A DNA stretch of 64,000 nt, from contig JAHZKX010000001.1 of NCBI GenBank assembly GCA_022600195.1, positions 1 to 64,000 of the forward strand. Direction: 5' to 3'. Made by a program: the position numbers and the translations under genes. Below are positions 54,358 to 63,829 of the stretch, in pieces (position 1 is the stretch's first letter; the number at the start of each line of letters is the position of its first letter). The DNA comes from Planctomycetota bacterium. GTDB taxonomy: Bacteria; Planctomycetota; Planctomycetia; Planctomycetales; Planctomycetaceae. The notes below the pieces were generated by a model. That model did not search any database and was not told the origin of the DNA. It saw nothing but the letters and a program-made list of their open reading frames with translations.

Positions 54358-55848
54358 TCATTTGAACTGATTTGCGACTTCGACCAGGGTTTTTACCATG
54401 CAGCCTGTACCGCCCCCTTCGCGACAGGGTTGATTCGCTGAAGCAAAAGCCGGTCCGGCGATATCAAGATGGACCCATGTCGTTTCACCTACAAAGTTTT
54501 CCAGAAACTTGGCAGCGGTAATTGCGCCACCCCAGCGTGTTCCGATATTTTTCAAATCTGCGACATCACTTTTCAGTTGTTCCGCAAATTGCGGAAACAT
54601 AGGCATTTCCCAAACATCTTCACCACTGGTTTTTGCAGCATCTTGAACTGCTTTTGACCAATGAGCATCGTTGGAAAACAGACCAGTGACTTCTTCACCC
54701 AAGGCGACGACACAGGCGCCTGTCAGTGTGGCAAGGTCGATGATTTTCGCTGCTCCGCGATCGACGGCCAGAGTCAGTACATCAGCCAGGACGAGCCTGC
54801 CTTCGGCATCGGTGTTGAGGACTTCAATGGTCTTACCGTTTCGTGCGGTCAGAACGTCTCCCAGTTTGTAGGATGAACCATTTACCATGTTTTCGACCAG
54901 ACCCATGTAGCCAACGACATTGACGGGCAACTTGAGTCGAGCGATGGCGGTCATGGCTCCCAGGACTGCGGCAGCACCACCCATATCGCACTTCATGGTT
55001 TTCATGCCATCACTGGGTTTGAGAGAGAGTCCACCACTGTCAAATGTCACACCTTTTCCAACGAGTGCCAGAGTTGGTGCAGAGGGATCACCTCCCTCGT
55101 GTTTGAGAATTGCCAGACGCGGTGGTTGATCGCTGCCTTGAGCAACAGCCAGCATAGATCCCATTTTTTCCTGTTTGAGCTGATTTTCATCGAGAACCTC
55201 AGATTCCAGTCCGTATGTTTTTGCGATTTCAACAGTACGGTCGGCGAAACTGATGGGGAAAATATCCCCAGCATGGCGGTTTACCATTTCACGTGCCAGG
55301 TTAATGGATTCGCCTAGAATCAATCCCTGATCGACGGCCTGCTCGCAGGTTGACTGATCTGCAGAGTTAGTGCCCACGATGAGAATATCCTGGAAGGGGT
55401 GTCGTGCTGATTCCTCGCGGTACAGGTCCTGGCCGATAGAACCGACGACCATCGAAGTGCTGATCACACGCGCTGCTTCGCTGGCAGTCACTGAGGTCTC
55501 TCCCAATTCGGGAAGCTGGACTGCGATGCGTCTGTTTTGTTTTGTGGAAATCGTGCGGGCTGCTGTCATCATTGCTTTTTCCAATGACGACAGAGAAGCA
55601 TCGGCTTTTGGTCCCAGGCCAACCAGCAGGATACGTGGAGTGGAAATCTCGGTTAAACCGAGTAATGAAGATGTTGTCGCTTGTTTGCCTGTAAAATCTT
55701 CATTTTCCATCAAGCGGGTGATGAGTCCCGCTAATGTTTCATCCAGCTTTGCGATCGCTTCGGGGAGCGGAGCGGATTCAATCAGACCAATGACCAGCCA
55801 GTCGGCAGAGAGAGAGGAAATCGCTTCATTCGTAAATTGCGTACCCAT
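54358..55848 (-). CDS. pepA: Leucyl aminopeptidase (M17)
   Basis: A cytosolic di-metal aminopeptidase that removes N-terminal residues from peptides. The 496-residue product has an N-terminal macrodomain-like domain and a C-terminal M17 catalytic domain. Metal and active-site segments are VGKGVTFDSGGLSLKPS (Lys and Asp), MKCDMGGAAAVLG and the family signature NTDAEGRLVLAD. The usual downstream ATLTGACVVALG is present. ATG 55848 is the first ATG; a TTG precedes it by 12 bases. It is divergent from the nitrilase-family gene, with 85 bp between starts. Confidence 0.94.
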   Translation of the reverse strand: MGTQFTNEAISSLSADWLVIGLIESAPLPEAIAKLDETLAGLITRLMENEDFTGKQATTSSLLGLTEISTPRILLVGLGPKADASLSSLEKAMMTAARTISTKQNRRIAVQLPELGETSVTASEAARVISTSMVVGSIGQDLYREESARHPFQDILIVGTNSADQSTCEQAVDQGLILGESINLAREMVNRHAGDIFPISFADRTVEIAKTYGLESEVLDENQLKQEKMGSMLAVAQGSDQPPRLAILKHEGGDPSAPTLALVGKGVTFDSGGLSLKPSDGMKTMKCDMGGAAAVLGAMTAIARLKLPVNVVGYMGLVENMVNGSSYKLGDVLTARNGKTIEVLNTDAEGRLVLADVLTLAVDRGAAKIIDLATLTGACVVALGEEVTGLFSNDAHWSKAVQDAAKTSGEDVWEMPMFPQFAEQLKSDVADLKNIGTRWGGAITAAKFLENFVGETTWVHLDIAGPAFASANQPCREGGGTGCMVKTLVEVANQFK

Positions 55849-55933
55849 TAGTTCTTTCAATCCCTTTAACGTATGTTGAAATCAGATTAAGATAAGTGGC
55901 TTACCAGTTTAACAGACCCGGAGTAAAAACCCA

Positions 55934-56890
55934 ATGAGAGATATCAGGATTGCTGCTGTCCAGTTTGAGCATCGGAATGGAGATAAGGATTATAATTTGC
56001 AACGAATTCGTGAGCTGGCTCAACAGGCAGTCGAGCAGGGGGCGGAAATTGTCAGCTTTCATGAATGTTGTATATCCGCTTACACGTTTGTGCAATCATT
56101 TTCAAAGGATGAATTGATTTCACTGGCCGAGGCGGTTCCCGATGGGCCAAGCACACAGGAGTTGATGCAGATCTCTCAGGAAGTAGGCGTTCCCATTCTC
56201 GCAGGATTGTTCGAAGTGGATCAGGGAGAAGTTTATAATACCTATATTTGTGTGGATGGAATGGAACTGGTTGACCGCTTCCGTAAGTTGCATGCCTTTG
56301 TCAATTCTCATCTGGCTTCCGGCGATGAATATGTCGTGTTTGAGGTTCGTGGCTGTCGTTGTGGGATTCTGATTTGTTACGATAATAATCTCGTTGAGAA
56401 TGTCCGGATGACGACGATGTTAGGCGCCGATATTATCTTTATGCCACATGTCACCTGTTGTCTGCCATCATTGATGCCCGGTCGTGGTCTGGTTGACCCC
56501 CAACTCTGGCATAATCGGGATCGCGATCCGGTTCGGTTGCGGCAGGAGTTTGAAGGACCCAAAGGTAAAGGCTGGCTGATGCACTGGCTACCTGCACGGG
56601 CCTATGATAATGGTATTTATGCCATTTTTACGAACCCGGTAGGAATGGATGACCAAGAAGTGAAACCGGGGCTTTCCATGATTCTGGACCCGTTTGGTGA
56701 GATCATTGCAGAATGTACTAAACTTGGCGATGACATAGCCATAGCATTATGTACGGCTGAAAAAATTAATCAATCTGGTGGTCGTCGTTACATTCGAGCG
56801 CGACGTCCCGATTTATACACAAAGCTGGTCGAGCCGCCATTGGAACCACCAGAAACGCAACCTGGCTGGGAATTAAAGCCATCCAGTTAA
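55934..56890 (+). CDS. Carbon-nitrogen hydrolase (nitrilase superfamily)
   Basis: The 318-residue enzyme hydrolyses an amide or nitrile C-N bond. The catalytic triad is visible: Glu44 (SFHECC), Lys118 (RFRKLHAF) and Cys148 (ILICYDNN). The surroundings resemble N-carbamoyl-amidase or aliphatic amidase branches, but the Cys motif CYDNNLVEN deviates from the common CYDxxFPE, so the substrate is uncertain. A long insert after the Cys (HVTCCLPSLMPGRG) may shape the pocket. GGAG stands about ten bases before the ATG. It converges on queC with 5 bp between stops. Confidence 0.88.
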   Translation: MRDIRIAAVQFEHRNGDKDYNLQRIRELAQQAVEQGAEIVSFHECCISAYTFVQSFSKDELISLAEAVPDGPSTQELMQISQEVGVPILAGLFEVDQGEVYNTYICVDGMELVDRFRKLHAFVNSHLASGDEYVVFEVRGCRCGILICYDNNLVENVRMTTMLGADIIFMPHVTCCLPSLMPGRGLVDPQLWHNRDRDPVRLRQEFEGPKGKGWLMHWLPARAYDNGIYAIFTNPVGMDDQEVKPGLSMILDPFGEIIAECTKLGDDIAIALCTAEKINQSGGRRYIRARRPDLYTKLVEPPLEPPETQPGWELKPSS

Positions 56891-56895
56891 TCTCT

Positions 56896-57594
56896 TCAAC
56901 CTGGATTGAGTGCGGGGTCGCTGAAGCCAGCCTCTTCAAATCCTTTGACGCGTAATTGACACGAATCACAATGGCCGCAAGGTGTGCCATCTGACAGCGG
57001 ATCGTAACAGCTATGTGTCAAGCTATAGTCGACACCCAATTCCATTCCTTTTTTTATGATCTCAGATTTAGTCAGAGAAATGAGCGGGGAATGAATCTTC
57101 CATGTGCCCAAGTGTTCTACACCTGTTTTCGTTGCCAGGGATGCGACTTTCTCAAAACCATCGATAAATTCAGGGCGACAATCTGGATAGCCACTGTAAT
57201 CGACTGCGTTTACGCCGATAAACAGATCAAAGGCGTTCAGAGTTTCTGCCCAGGCCAATGCAAGAGAAAGAAACACGGTGTTACGTGCGGGAACATAGGT
57301 AATGGGGATACCGGTTTCCAAATCGTGTTCGGAACGGTCTTTGGGAACTTCAATATCGGCCGTTAATGCGGAACCACCAAAAACACGCAAGTCTAATGGA
57401 AACGTTACGTGTTGTTTTACATTGAAAGACTCACAGACATTTTGTGCCGCTTTGAGTTCATAACGATGTCGTTGGCCGTAATCAAATGATAGTGCATATA
57501 ACTCAAACCCGGCATCGGCGGCTATCGCCAGGGTCGTCGCAGAATCGAGCCCGCCACTGACTAGAATGATGGCTTTTGGAGAATCATTGGTCAT
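56896..57594 (-). CDS. queC: 7-cyano-7-deazaguanine synthase
   Basis: QueC makes preQ0 from 7-carboxy-7-deazaguanine, ammonia and ATP in queuosine biosynthesis. The 232-residue product has the PP-loop ATP site [10 protein letters not shown] (about residue 16), [22 protein letters not shown], and the C-terminal zinc site with four cysteines ([14 protein letters not shown]). It has the usual family length. ATG 57594 is preferred over GTG 57606, since AAGGAG would overlap the latter. No other queuosine genes are adjacent. Confidence 0.95.
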   Translation of the reverse strand: MTNDSPKAIILVSGGLDSATTLAIAADAGFELYALSFDYGQRHRYELKAAQNVCESFNVKQHVTFPLDLRVFGGSALTADIEVPKDRSEHDLETGIPITYVPARNTVFLSLALAWAETLNAFDLFIGVNAVDYSGYPDCRPEFIDGFEKVASLATKTGVEHLGTWKIHSPLISLTKSEIIKKGMELGVDYSLTHSCYDPLSDGTPCGHCDSCQLRVKGFEEAGFSDPALNPG

Positions 57595-57742
57595 CGATGT
57601 TTCCACTCCTTGAATGATAGCGATTTAAAAAAGAAAACTATCAGGAGCGATCCGTGGTTGCAATCCCTTCGGAATAAACGTTTTGATAATTCCATATCTG
57701 GCAGGGAAAATTTTGAGTCCACGTTATCAGAGAGTACAATGG

Positions 57743-59143
57743 CTAAAAAAGGCCATCAATGATATTACCAGAGGAAATGGGAGTCGGCCGTGTCAGGCGA
57801 GGGAAGTAAGTCAGATGTGGATCGATGCCCAGTGCATGGTAAATTGAAGTCGCAAAATCTTCGGGACGATAGGGACGAGTGCTGGGCAGGCTTCCTTTTC
57901 GATCTGTGGCACCAATGACGACACCCCTTTGAACAGGGCCCCCTGCCATCAACACACTGCCGGCGTTAGGGTAGTGGTCACGCCCTGATGTCGCGTTGAT
58001 TTTTGGAGTCCGGCCGAATTCTCCCATTGCTACGACAAGTGTCGTATCTAACAGACCTCGTTCATCAAGATCATCCAGTAAGGTAGAGAGTGACATATCT
58101 AACTGTGGCAGGTTTCCTGGTCCGGAATAGCTGTGCCATCTTTTATTGCCGGGCATACCAGCTGGACGACTGGAAAATGACATCATCGAATCAAACAGCC
58201 AGCCATGATTATCCCACGTGCCATTCGTTTTTGCTTTACCGAATAACCCGCCTTGCACTGCCTGATTGATGGTGACAAAACGTGCGCCGGCTTCAATCAG
58301 CCTGCGGGCAAGCAGTACACGACGACCATAGATATTATCGCCGTAACGTTCGCGAGTTTGTACGGATTCCGCATCCAGATTTACCGCTTTCTGCATCGCG
58401 CCGCTGGTGAGCATTGAGATGGCTTCATCAGTGAATTTATCCACCGAATCCAGTTCTGAGTTTTTCACAGCCTGTAATCGGCTGAGATTTTCTAACTGTG
58501 ACAACATCGAAAGTCGATCTTCAAATCGAACCCGGGAAAGATTCAGTCCTCCCAGTTCCATTTCCGGTTTTTGTGGATCGCCTTTGAGATCGAATGCAGA
58601 AAAGGCTGTTCCCAGATATCCAGGAGGATTGGTATAGCGGGCGGCCACAGGTAAACCCAAATGGGGAGGCATGCCTTTCACGCGACTCCCCTGTAACGCA
58701 GAAACGAGACAACCAAAGTTGGGGAAATATTGTTTTCCTACTGGAGCGAATCCGCTGGCTACATGTTGTGAACCGAAGAGATGTGACCCGGTCTTGCCTT
58801 GCCACGAGCGTACGATGGCAACCTTGTCCATGCGGGATGCCAGTAAAGGAAGTTTTTCACTAATAAATGTACCCGGCACGCTGGTGCTGGTCGGTTTCCA
58901 AGGGCCCCGGATTTCTGCGGGGGCATCTGGCTTTGGGTCGAATGTTTCAAAATGGCTCGGACCGCCAGCTAGAAAGATAAAGATACAGGAAATATCCCGC
59001 TTACCTGATTTCTTAGAAGCCTTGAGTATCTGAGGCAAGTTCAATCCGAACAGGCCCACGCCGATTTGCATCGCTTGACGACGATTCAATAAGTGCGGGG
59101 CGCACATTCCATTTTGGAATAGTTCTGGCATCGATTCGACCAT
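57743..59143 (-). CDS. DUF1501 protein, Tat-exported, unpaired
   Basis: The 466-residue product has a twin-arginine signal about residue 20 (NRRQAMQIGVGLFG) and the DUF1501 motifs CIFIFLAGGPSHFETFDPKPDAP, VRSWQGKTGSHLFGSQHVASG, VTINQ, LVVAMGEFGRTPKIN and GRDHYPNAGSVLMAGG. It is the third DUF1501 member of the window, less similar to the other two, and has no DUF1549/DUF1553 gene beside it. A probable periplasmic or extracellular metal-dependent hydrolase-like protein with no assigned substrate. Confidence 0.88.
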   Translation of the reverse strand: MVESMPELFQNGMCAPHLLNRRQAMQIGVGLFGLNLPQILKASKKSGKRDISCIFIFLAGGPSHFETFDPKPDAPAEIRGPWKPTSTSVPGTFISEKLPLLASRMDKVAIVRSWQGKTGSHLFGSQHVASGFAPVGKQYFPNFGCLVSALQGSRVKGMPPHLGLPVAARYTNPPGYLGTAFSAFDLKGDPQKPEMELGGLNLSRVRFEDRLSMLSQLENLSRLQAVKNSELDSVDKFTDEAISMLTSGAMQKAVNLDAESVQTRERYGDNIYGRRVLLARRLIEAGARFVTINQAVQGGLFGKAKTNGTWDNHGWLFDSMMSFSSRPAGMPGNKRWHSYSGPGNLPQLDMSLSTLLDDLDERGLLDTTLVVAMGEFGRTPKINATSGRDHYPNAGSVLMAGGPVQRGVVIGATDRKGSLPSTRPYRPEDFATSIYHALGIDPHLTYFPRLTRPTPISSGNIIDGLF

Positions 59144-59325
59144 AGACTAAATGCGTGGAAGTAAACTGGTGTGATTCTTACACAAATTCTAGCATGAATA
59201 TGATACGGAGACCAGATATAAATCAGTCTGCATATGTTAAATGAGTTGAAAGCGATGCCCGGGACGTCACAAATTCATGAATTTATGCTAGAGGCCTCCG
59301 AATTTAGTGCTTTTTGTCGCTTGAG

Positions 59326-59973
59326 TTACCAGGGAAATGAGGGGGACATTGCAGTCATGGCAAGTGCGGCATAGTAGGTACGGGACCCCGAATATTGGTA
59401 TCCAAACGGGATGAGACGCGGATTATACATGCGATCATAGTTGCCAAATCCCTGGAATTGCAGAGAACCAAATCGGAACGAAGGCCGATAACCCTGGTTA
59501 TAAAAATAGTTGCCTCGATAGGGAGAGCCGTACCAGTCTGACCGTATAAAATCGCTATACATGTCAAGTGCTGGTGTTGAGTACTGATTCCCATAAGCGT
59601 AGTTCAACAACCAGGGAAATGAGTTCTGGCAGCCATAATAACGGGTTCGTGAAACTGATCGCTGTATCAGACGTTGTTGTTTCTTTGGTGAGTCCTTGGG
59701 GATGACTCGGGGGGAAATCACAACAGACCCCACTGTTTTTCCAGGGGAATTGCTAAGGGTAGGGGCACTCAGGGCAGGAGAGAGGTTGACATCGGAATCG
59801 TACGAATTCAGACTGATCCGTGGTGTAATCTGAACAATCCAGGCTTGCTTTGTGTCAGTTTTTGCAGGGATTGTTAAAAGTGGTGAATTTTGATTTTCTG
59901 CCAGGCTCTCATTGGGAACGCAACCAAACAGGATGCATCCTACGGCAAGGAATAACGTCAGGAAGTTTTTCAT
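59326..59973 (-). CDS. Small exported Tyr-rich protein, probable lipoprotein
   Basis: The 215-residue product has a signal peptide ending in a lipobox-like LFGCVPN (Cys18), a Ser/Pro-rich middle (about 60-105) and a C-terminal half rich in Tyr, Phe, Gly and Asn (YNQGYRPSFRFGSLQFQGFGNYDRMYN region). No family is recognised. The composition suggests an envelope or surface-layer component. It stands alone, divergent from argH. Confidence 0.7.
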   Translation of the reverse strand: MKNFLTLFLAVGCILFGCVPNESLAENQNSPLLTIPAKTDTKQAWIVQITPRISLNSYDSDVNLSPALSAPTLSNSPGKTVGSVVISPRVIPKDSPKKQQRLIQRSVSRTRYYGCQNSFPWLLNYAYGNQYSTPALDMYSDFIRSDWYGSPYRGNYFYNQGYRPSFRFGSLQFQGFGNYDRMYNPRLIPFGYQYSGSRTYYAALAMTAMSPSFPW

Positions 59974-60166
59974 AGTTGTTACTTTTTGAATTCAAACAGA
60001 GAAACGAACGTGGTTTTTTCTTTTTCAAGACATAAAACACTGGTTTCTATCCTAGAGGGCCAATTAGACCATTTACCAACAAAAATCCCGATTCTAACGT
60101 GAAAATGCATAAATTATCGGGTCATTCTCAGTCTGGGCTTACGGTCGGCTTGCTGGATGGTTGCCA

Positions 60167-60218
60167 GCAGATTAATCTGCCTATGCAAGACTGGGCCTGT
60201 CATTACAAGCAAGACAGG
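60167..60218 (+). promoter_or_regulatory. Palindrome and hairpin in the argH leader
   Basis: GCAGATTAATCTGC (60167-60180) is a perfect 14-bp palindrome. CCTGTC (60196-60201) pairs with GACAGG (60213-60218), loop 11 nt, followed by TTTTACTTTT. The pair lies 39-90 bp before the argH start. The first may be a repressor site, the second a weak attenuator-like hairpin. Confidence 0.4.
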
Positions 60219-60256
60219 TTTTACTTTTCATTTTAGAAATGTAGTGGAGAAACACC

Positions 60257-61636
60257 GTGGCCGCAAAAGCCTGGGGAGGACGATTTCAACAACAGACCGA
60301 CACGCGCGTCGAAGCGTTTACGGAATCAATTAGTTTTGACAGCCGACTAGCTGCGGTGGACATTAAAGGCTCACAGGCCCACGCTCAGATGCTGGCTAAG
60401 GTAGGATTGATCACTGACGATGAATGCCAGCAAATTGTAGAGACGCTGACACAAATCGGTATTGAGATTGAGCAAGGTCAATTTGAGTTTCGATTCGAAC
60501 TCGAAGACATCCACATGCACATCGAAAGTGCGTTGATCGAACGCGTTGGTGATGTTGGGCGCAAGTTGCATACGGCGCGCAGTCGGAACGATCAGGTTTC
60601 GACAGACTTGAAACTCTATACCCGCGAAGCAATTTCTCGAATCGATTCACTTCTCAAGGATTTACAGGTTGCGTTTGTCGAACGTTGTGAACGGGATCAG
60701 GATCTGGTATTGCCGGGCTTTACACATTTGCAACGGGCACAACCTGTGAAAGCCGCTCATTACTGGCTGGCATATTGTGAAAAGTTTGATCGGGATCGTC
60801 TGCGTCTGGCGGATTGCCTGAAGCGAGTGAATGTCTCTCCCTTGGGTGGGGCAGCGCTTGCTGGAACTTCGCTTCCGATTGACCGTCACTATACGGCGGA
60901 GTTACTGGAATTTACTGACGTGGCGCGGAATAGTCTGGACATTTCGAGTGATCGAGATTTTCTCGCTGAATTCTGTTTCTGTATGGCTATGGTTGCCACA
61001 CATTTAAGCAATTGGGCGGAAGAGTGGATTGCCTGGTTTTCGACCGAGTTTGGATTTCTTAAACTGCCCGATGCCTTTACAACCGGTTCGTCGATTATGC
61101 CTCAAAAACGAAACCCCGACGTATTGGAATTGATACGTGGTAAGTCAGCTCGACCGATTGCCGATGTCCAGCAGATACTGGTTCTGCTCAAAGGTCTGCC
61201 GATGGCTTATAACCGTGATATGCAGGAAGACAAGCTGGCGCTGTTTGATTCTTATGATACCGTTGCCGCATGTTTGGAGTTAGCGGCTGCAATGGTAGAA
61301 GGGGCGGAATTGCAACGGGAAACGATCTCAGCCAAATTGGAAGATGGCTTCCTGGATGCGACCGCTTTAATGGAATACCTGATTAAAAAAGGAACACCCA
61401 TGCGAACCGGTCATGGTATTGTCGGGAAACTGGTTGCGTTATGTGAATCACGCCCGTGTCGACTGGCTGATCTCACACTGGAAGAACTACAACAAGCGTG
61501 CCCGCAGATTGAGAATGATATTTTTCAGGTACTGGGGGCACGAAATGCAATGGCAGTACTTTGCAGCTTTGGTTCTGGCGGCGAGGCTCCTGTGATGGAA
61601 CAGTGGAAATATTGGAAAGAAAAGCTTGGATTGTGA
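60257..61636 (+). CDS. argH: Argininosuccinate lyase
   Basis: Last step of arginine biosynthesis: argininosuccinate to arginine and fumarate. The 459 residues match the family (about 460). The opening WGGRFQ, the catalytic His region ([16 protein letters not shown] and [10 protein letters not shown]) and the superfamily signature [11 protein letters not shown] (about residue 278) are all present. The start is GTG at 60257 with GGAG eight bases upstream. It is alone, with truA 62 bp downstream. Cytosolic tetramer in known homologues. Confidence 0.96.
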   Translation: MAAKAWGGRFQQQTDTRVEAFTESISFDSRLAAVDIKGSQAHAQMLAKVGLITDDECQQIVETLTQIGIEIEQGQFEFRFELEDIHMHIESALIERVGDVGRKLHTARSRNDQVSTDLKLYTREAISRIDSLLKDLQVAFVERCERDQDLVLPGFTHLQRAQPVKAAHYWLAYCEKFDRDRLRLADCLKRVNVSPLGGAALAGTSLPIDRHYTAELLEFTDVARNSLDISSDRDFLAEFCFCMAMVATHLSNWAEEWIAWFSTEFGFLKLPDAFTTGSSIMPQKRNPDVLELIRGKSARPIADVQQILVLLKGLPMAYNRDMQEDKLALFDSYDTVAACLELAAAMVEGAELQRETISAKLEDGFLDATALMEYLIKKGTPMRTGHGIVGKLVALCESRPCRLADLTLEELQQACPQIENDIFQVLGARNAMAVLCSFGSGGEAPVMEQWKYWKEKLGL

Positions 61637-61698
61637 AATGATGGTGAAAGTTACTTTAGAATTTCATGGATCCTGTTGAAATCTGACATTGAAAGTAC

Positions 61699-62502
61699 AT
61701 GAGAAACATTAAATTAACACTGGCCTATGATGGATCAGAATATGCCGGTTGGCAGGTGCAGCCGAATGGTCTCTCGGTACAAGCTTGTGTAGAATCAGCC
61801 ATTGAACAACTGACACAGCAGAAAAGTAGTGTCCTGGTAGCGGGTCGGACAGACGCCGGAGTGCATGCTGTGGGTCAAGTGGCAAATTTTCAAACCACGT
61901 CTTCCATACCCTGCAATAATATCCAATCGGGGCTTCAGCATTTTTTACCAGACAGTATCTCTGTCAGAGAAGTTTCTGAAGTCGACGCTTCGTTTCATGC
62001 AACCTATTCCGCAGTCCAGAAACGATATCGCTATGTCATCCATAATATGCCGGTTGGTTATCCTTTTCTGAAACGGTATGTATCGGAGTTCAGTAGACCT
62101 CTGGATGAAAAACAGATGCATACAGCGGGTCAGTTCTTGCTGGGAAAACACGATTTTCGCTGCTTTGAATCGCACTATCCCAATAAAGCAACCAGTGTTC
62201 GGACCGTCAAAGAGCTAACCGTACAAAGAGCATCCGTCTGGCCAGTCTGGAGCGCGGGTCCGCTGGCAGCGATGCCAGATTCCAATTCATCCTCTTCTGA
62301 ATTTATCACTGTTGATATCGTGGCAGATGGTTTTTTATACAATATGGTTCGCACAATTGTGGGAACATTGATTGATGTGGGAGTCGGGCGTTGGTCTCCT
62401 GGAGATGTACAGAAGATTCTCACTTCAATGGACCGTTCACAGGCAGGAGCGACGGCCCCCGCTTGTGGATTATATCTCATTCAGGTTGACTATGATTTGT
62501 GA
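61699..62502 (+). CDS. truA: tRNA pseudouridine synthase A
   Basis: Converts uridines 38-40 of the tRNA anticodon arm to pseudouridine. The 267 residues match the family. The catalytic Asp52 lies in AGRTDAGVHAVGQ, preceded by YDGSEYAGWQVQPNG; RRYRY-type strand (VQKRYRYVIHN), FRCFES and the end motif FLYNMVRTIVGTLIDVG are present. A 20-residue insert (about 180-200, Ser/Ala/Pro-rich) is not typical. No clear ribosome binding site precedes the ATG. Confidence 0.94.
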   Translation: MRNIKLTLAYDGSEYAGWQVQPNGLSVQACVESAIEQLTQQKSSVLVAGRTDAGVHAVGQVANFQTTSSIPCNNIQSGLQHFLPDSISVREVSEVDASFHATYSAVQKRYRYVIHNMPVGYPFLKRYVSEFSRPLDEKQMHTAGQFLLGKHDFRCFESHYPNKATSVRTVKELTVQRASVWPVWSAGPLAAMPDSNSSSSEFITVDIVADGFLYNMVRTIVGTLIDVGVGRWSPGDVQKILTSMDRSQAGATAPACGLYLIQVDYDL

Positions 62503-62650
62503 TTATTTCAAAGTACGTTTAATCCTTGCGGAGTCATTATACGTTATCTAAAAGTCAGGTTTCAGGCTGAGAAATCAGACTGAGAAAATAGAAAAGTTTC
62601 ATCAAGGGTAAGAGAGATTGATGTGATTTATCACTCAATCTGGAAAGTGC

Positions 62651-63829
62651 ATGATGAGTTTACCACCCCCTCCTTTACCTCCGGAAGATGCAGAGGAACC
62701 TGTTTTTCTGGAAGATTCTCCTGCTCTTGGAGGGCAACGGATTGATGATGAGAATGGTCGAATCTTTCCTTGCGAAGGTTGTGGCGCCGATCTGGTATTT
62801 CATATCAAATCGCAAAAACTGAAATGCAAACATTGTGGTTTTGAAAAAGAAATCGGCTTTGATCCAGAGCAGGAAGTGGAAGAGCAGGATTTTTATGGAA
62901 TGCTGGCACATCTGAAAATTCAACGCGAAGAGCAGGTTGATTCGGATGAGGAAGAAGAGCAGGAAGTCCAATGCGAAAGTTGCGGTGCAACCCTGGTTTT
63001 TGTGGGTACAGTGACAAGCTCTGAGTGCCCTTATTGTACATCTCCCATTCAACTGGATAAGGTTCATACTTCTCACAAACGCGTTCCAGTTGATGCGGTT
63101 TTACCATTTCAGATAGAACAAAAAGTTGCGAGACAAAATCTGAAAAGCTGGGTGAAATCGCTTTGGTTTGCACCAAACGAATTTATTGAAAAAGGGGCCG
63201 AGGGATCCTTTCATGGTGTCTATCTGCCTTATTTTACGTTTGATTCGATGACCAGTACGCAATATACAGGGCAGCGCGGTGAATATTATTATGTGACGGT
63301 CGGAACCGGGAAAAATCGTCGACGCGAACGTCGAACCAGGTGGTATCCTGCTTCTGGCTCCTTTCAACGTTTTTTTGACGATGTTGTGATTCTGGCTTCC
63401 CGTGGATTGCCTCGAAAATTGATTCGGGCTTTGGAACCGTTTCCCATGCAATTGCTCATTCCGTTTCGTCATGCATTGCTGGCAGGCTTTACTGCCCGGA
63501 CATATGATGTGGAACTGGAAGATGGTTTTATTTTAGGAAAAGAGCGGATTGACGCTGCCCTTTATGCAGATGTGTGTAGTCGAATTGGTGGCGATACTCA
63601 GAGAGTCAGTTCCATTCAAAGCCAGTACGATGCGATTTCCTATAAACATTTACTGTTGCCTCTCTGGTTGATGACCTACAAATATAAGGAAAAATTTTAT
63701 CAAGTAGTCGTGAATGCGGCGACGGGTGAAGTGCAGGGAGAGCGTCCTTACAGTTGGGTGAAAATTCTGCTGGCCTCACTGGTGGGCGGTTTATTAGGAA
63801 TTGGTGGTTTTGCCCTTGCGAATCAATGA
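62651..63829 (+). CDS. Zinc-ribbon membrane-anchored protein
   Basis: The 392-residue product has an acidic, Pro-rich N-terminus, then two zinc ribbons: PCEGCGADL...CKHCG (about 40-65) and CESCGATL...CPYC (about 101-127). A central domain with SFHGVYLPYFTFDSMT and a very basic loop (GKNRRRERRTRWYP) follows, and one C-terminal transmembrane helix (about 372-390) ends the protein. Proteins of this type are often listed as helicase-like (PriA zinc ribbon), but no helicase motif exists here. It is likely a membrane-tethered zinc-ribbon protein of unknown role; in other bacteria such genes often sit next to an SPFH-domain gene. The next gene starts beyond the window. Confidence 0.8.
   Translation: MMSLPPPPLPPEDAEEPVFLEDSPALGGQRIDDENGRIFPCEGCGADLVFHIKSQKLKCKHCGFEKEIGFDPEQEVEEQDFYGMLAHLKIQREEQVDSDEEEEQEVQCESCGATLVFVGTVTSSECPYCTSPIQLDKVHTSHKRVPVDAVLPFQIEQKVARQNLKSWVKSLWFAPNEFIEKGAEGSFHGVYLPYFTFDSMTSTQYTGQRGEYYYVTVGTGKNRRRERRTRWYPASGSFQRFFDDVVILASRGLPRKLIRALEPFPMQLLIPFRHALLAGFTARTYDVELEDGFILGKERIDAALYADVCSRIGGDTQRVSSIQSQYDAISYKHLLLPLWLMTYKYKEKFYQVVVNAATGEVQGERPYSWVKILLASLVGGLLGIGGFALANQ

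Noticed and set aside
62651-63829. Calling the zinc-ribbon protein a PriA-type helicase
   Set aside because: No Walker A, DEAD/H or other helicase motif is present; only zinc ribbons and a membrane helix are seen.
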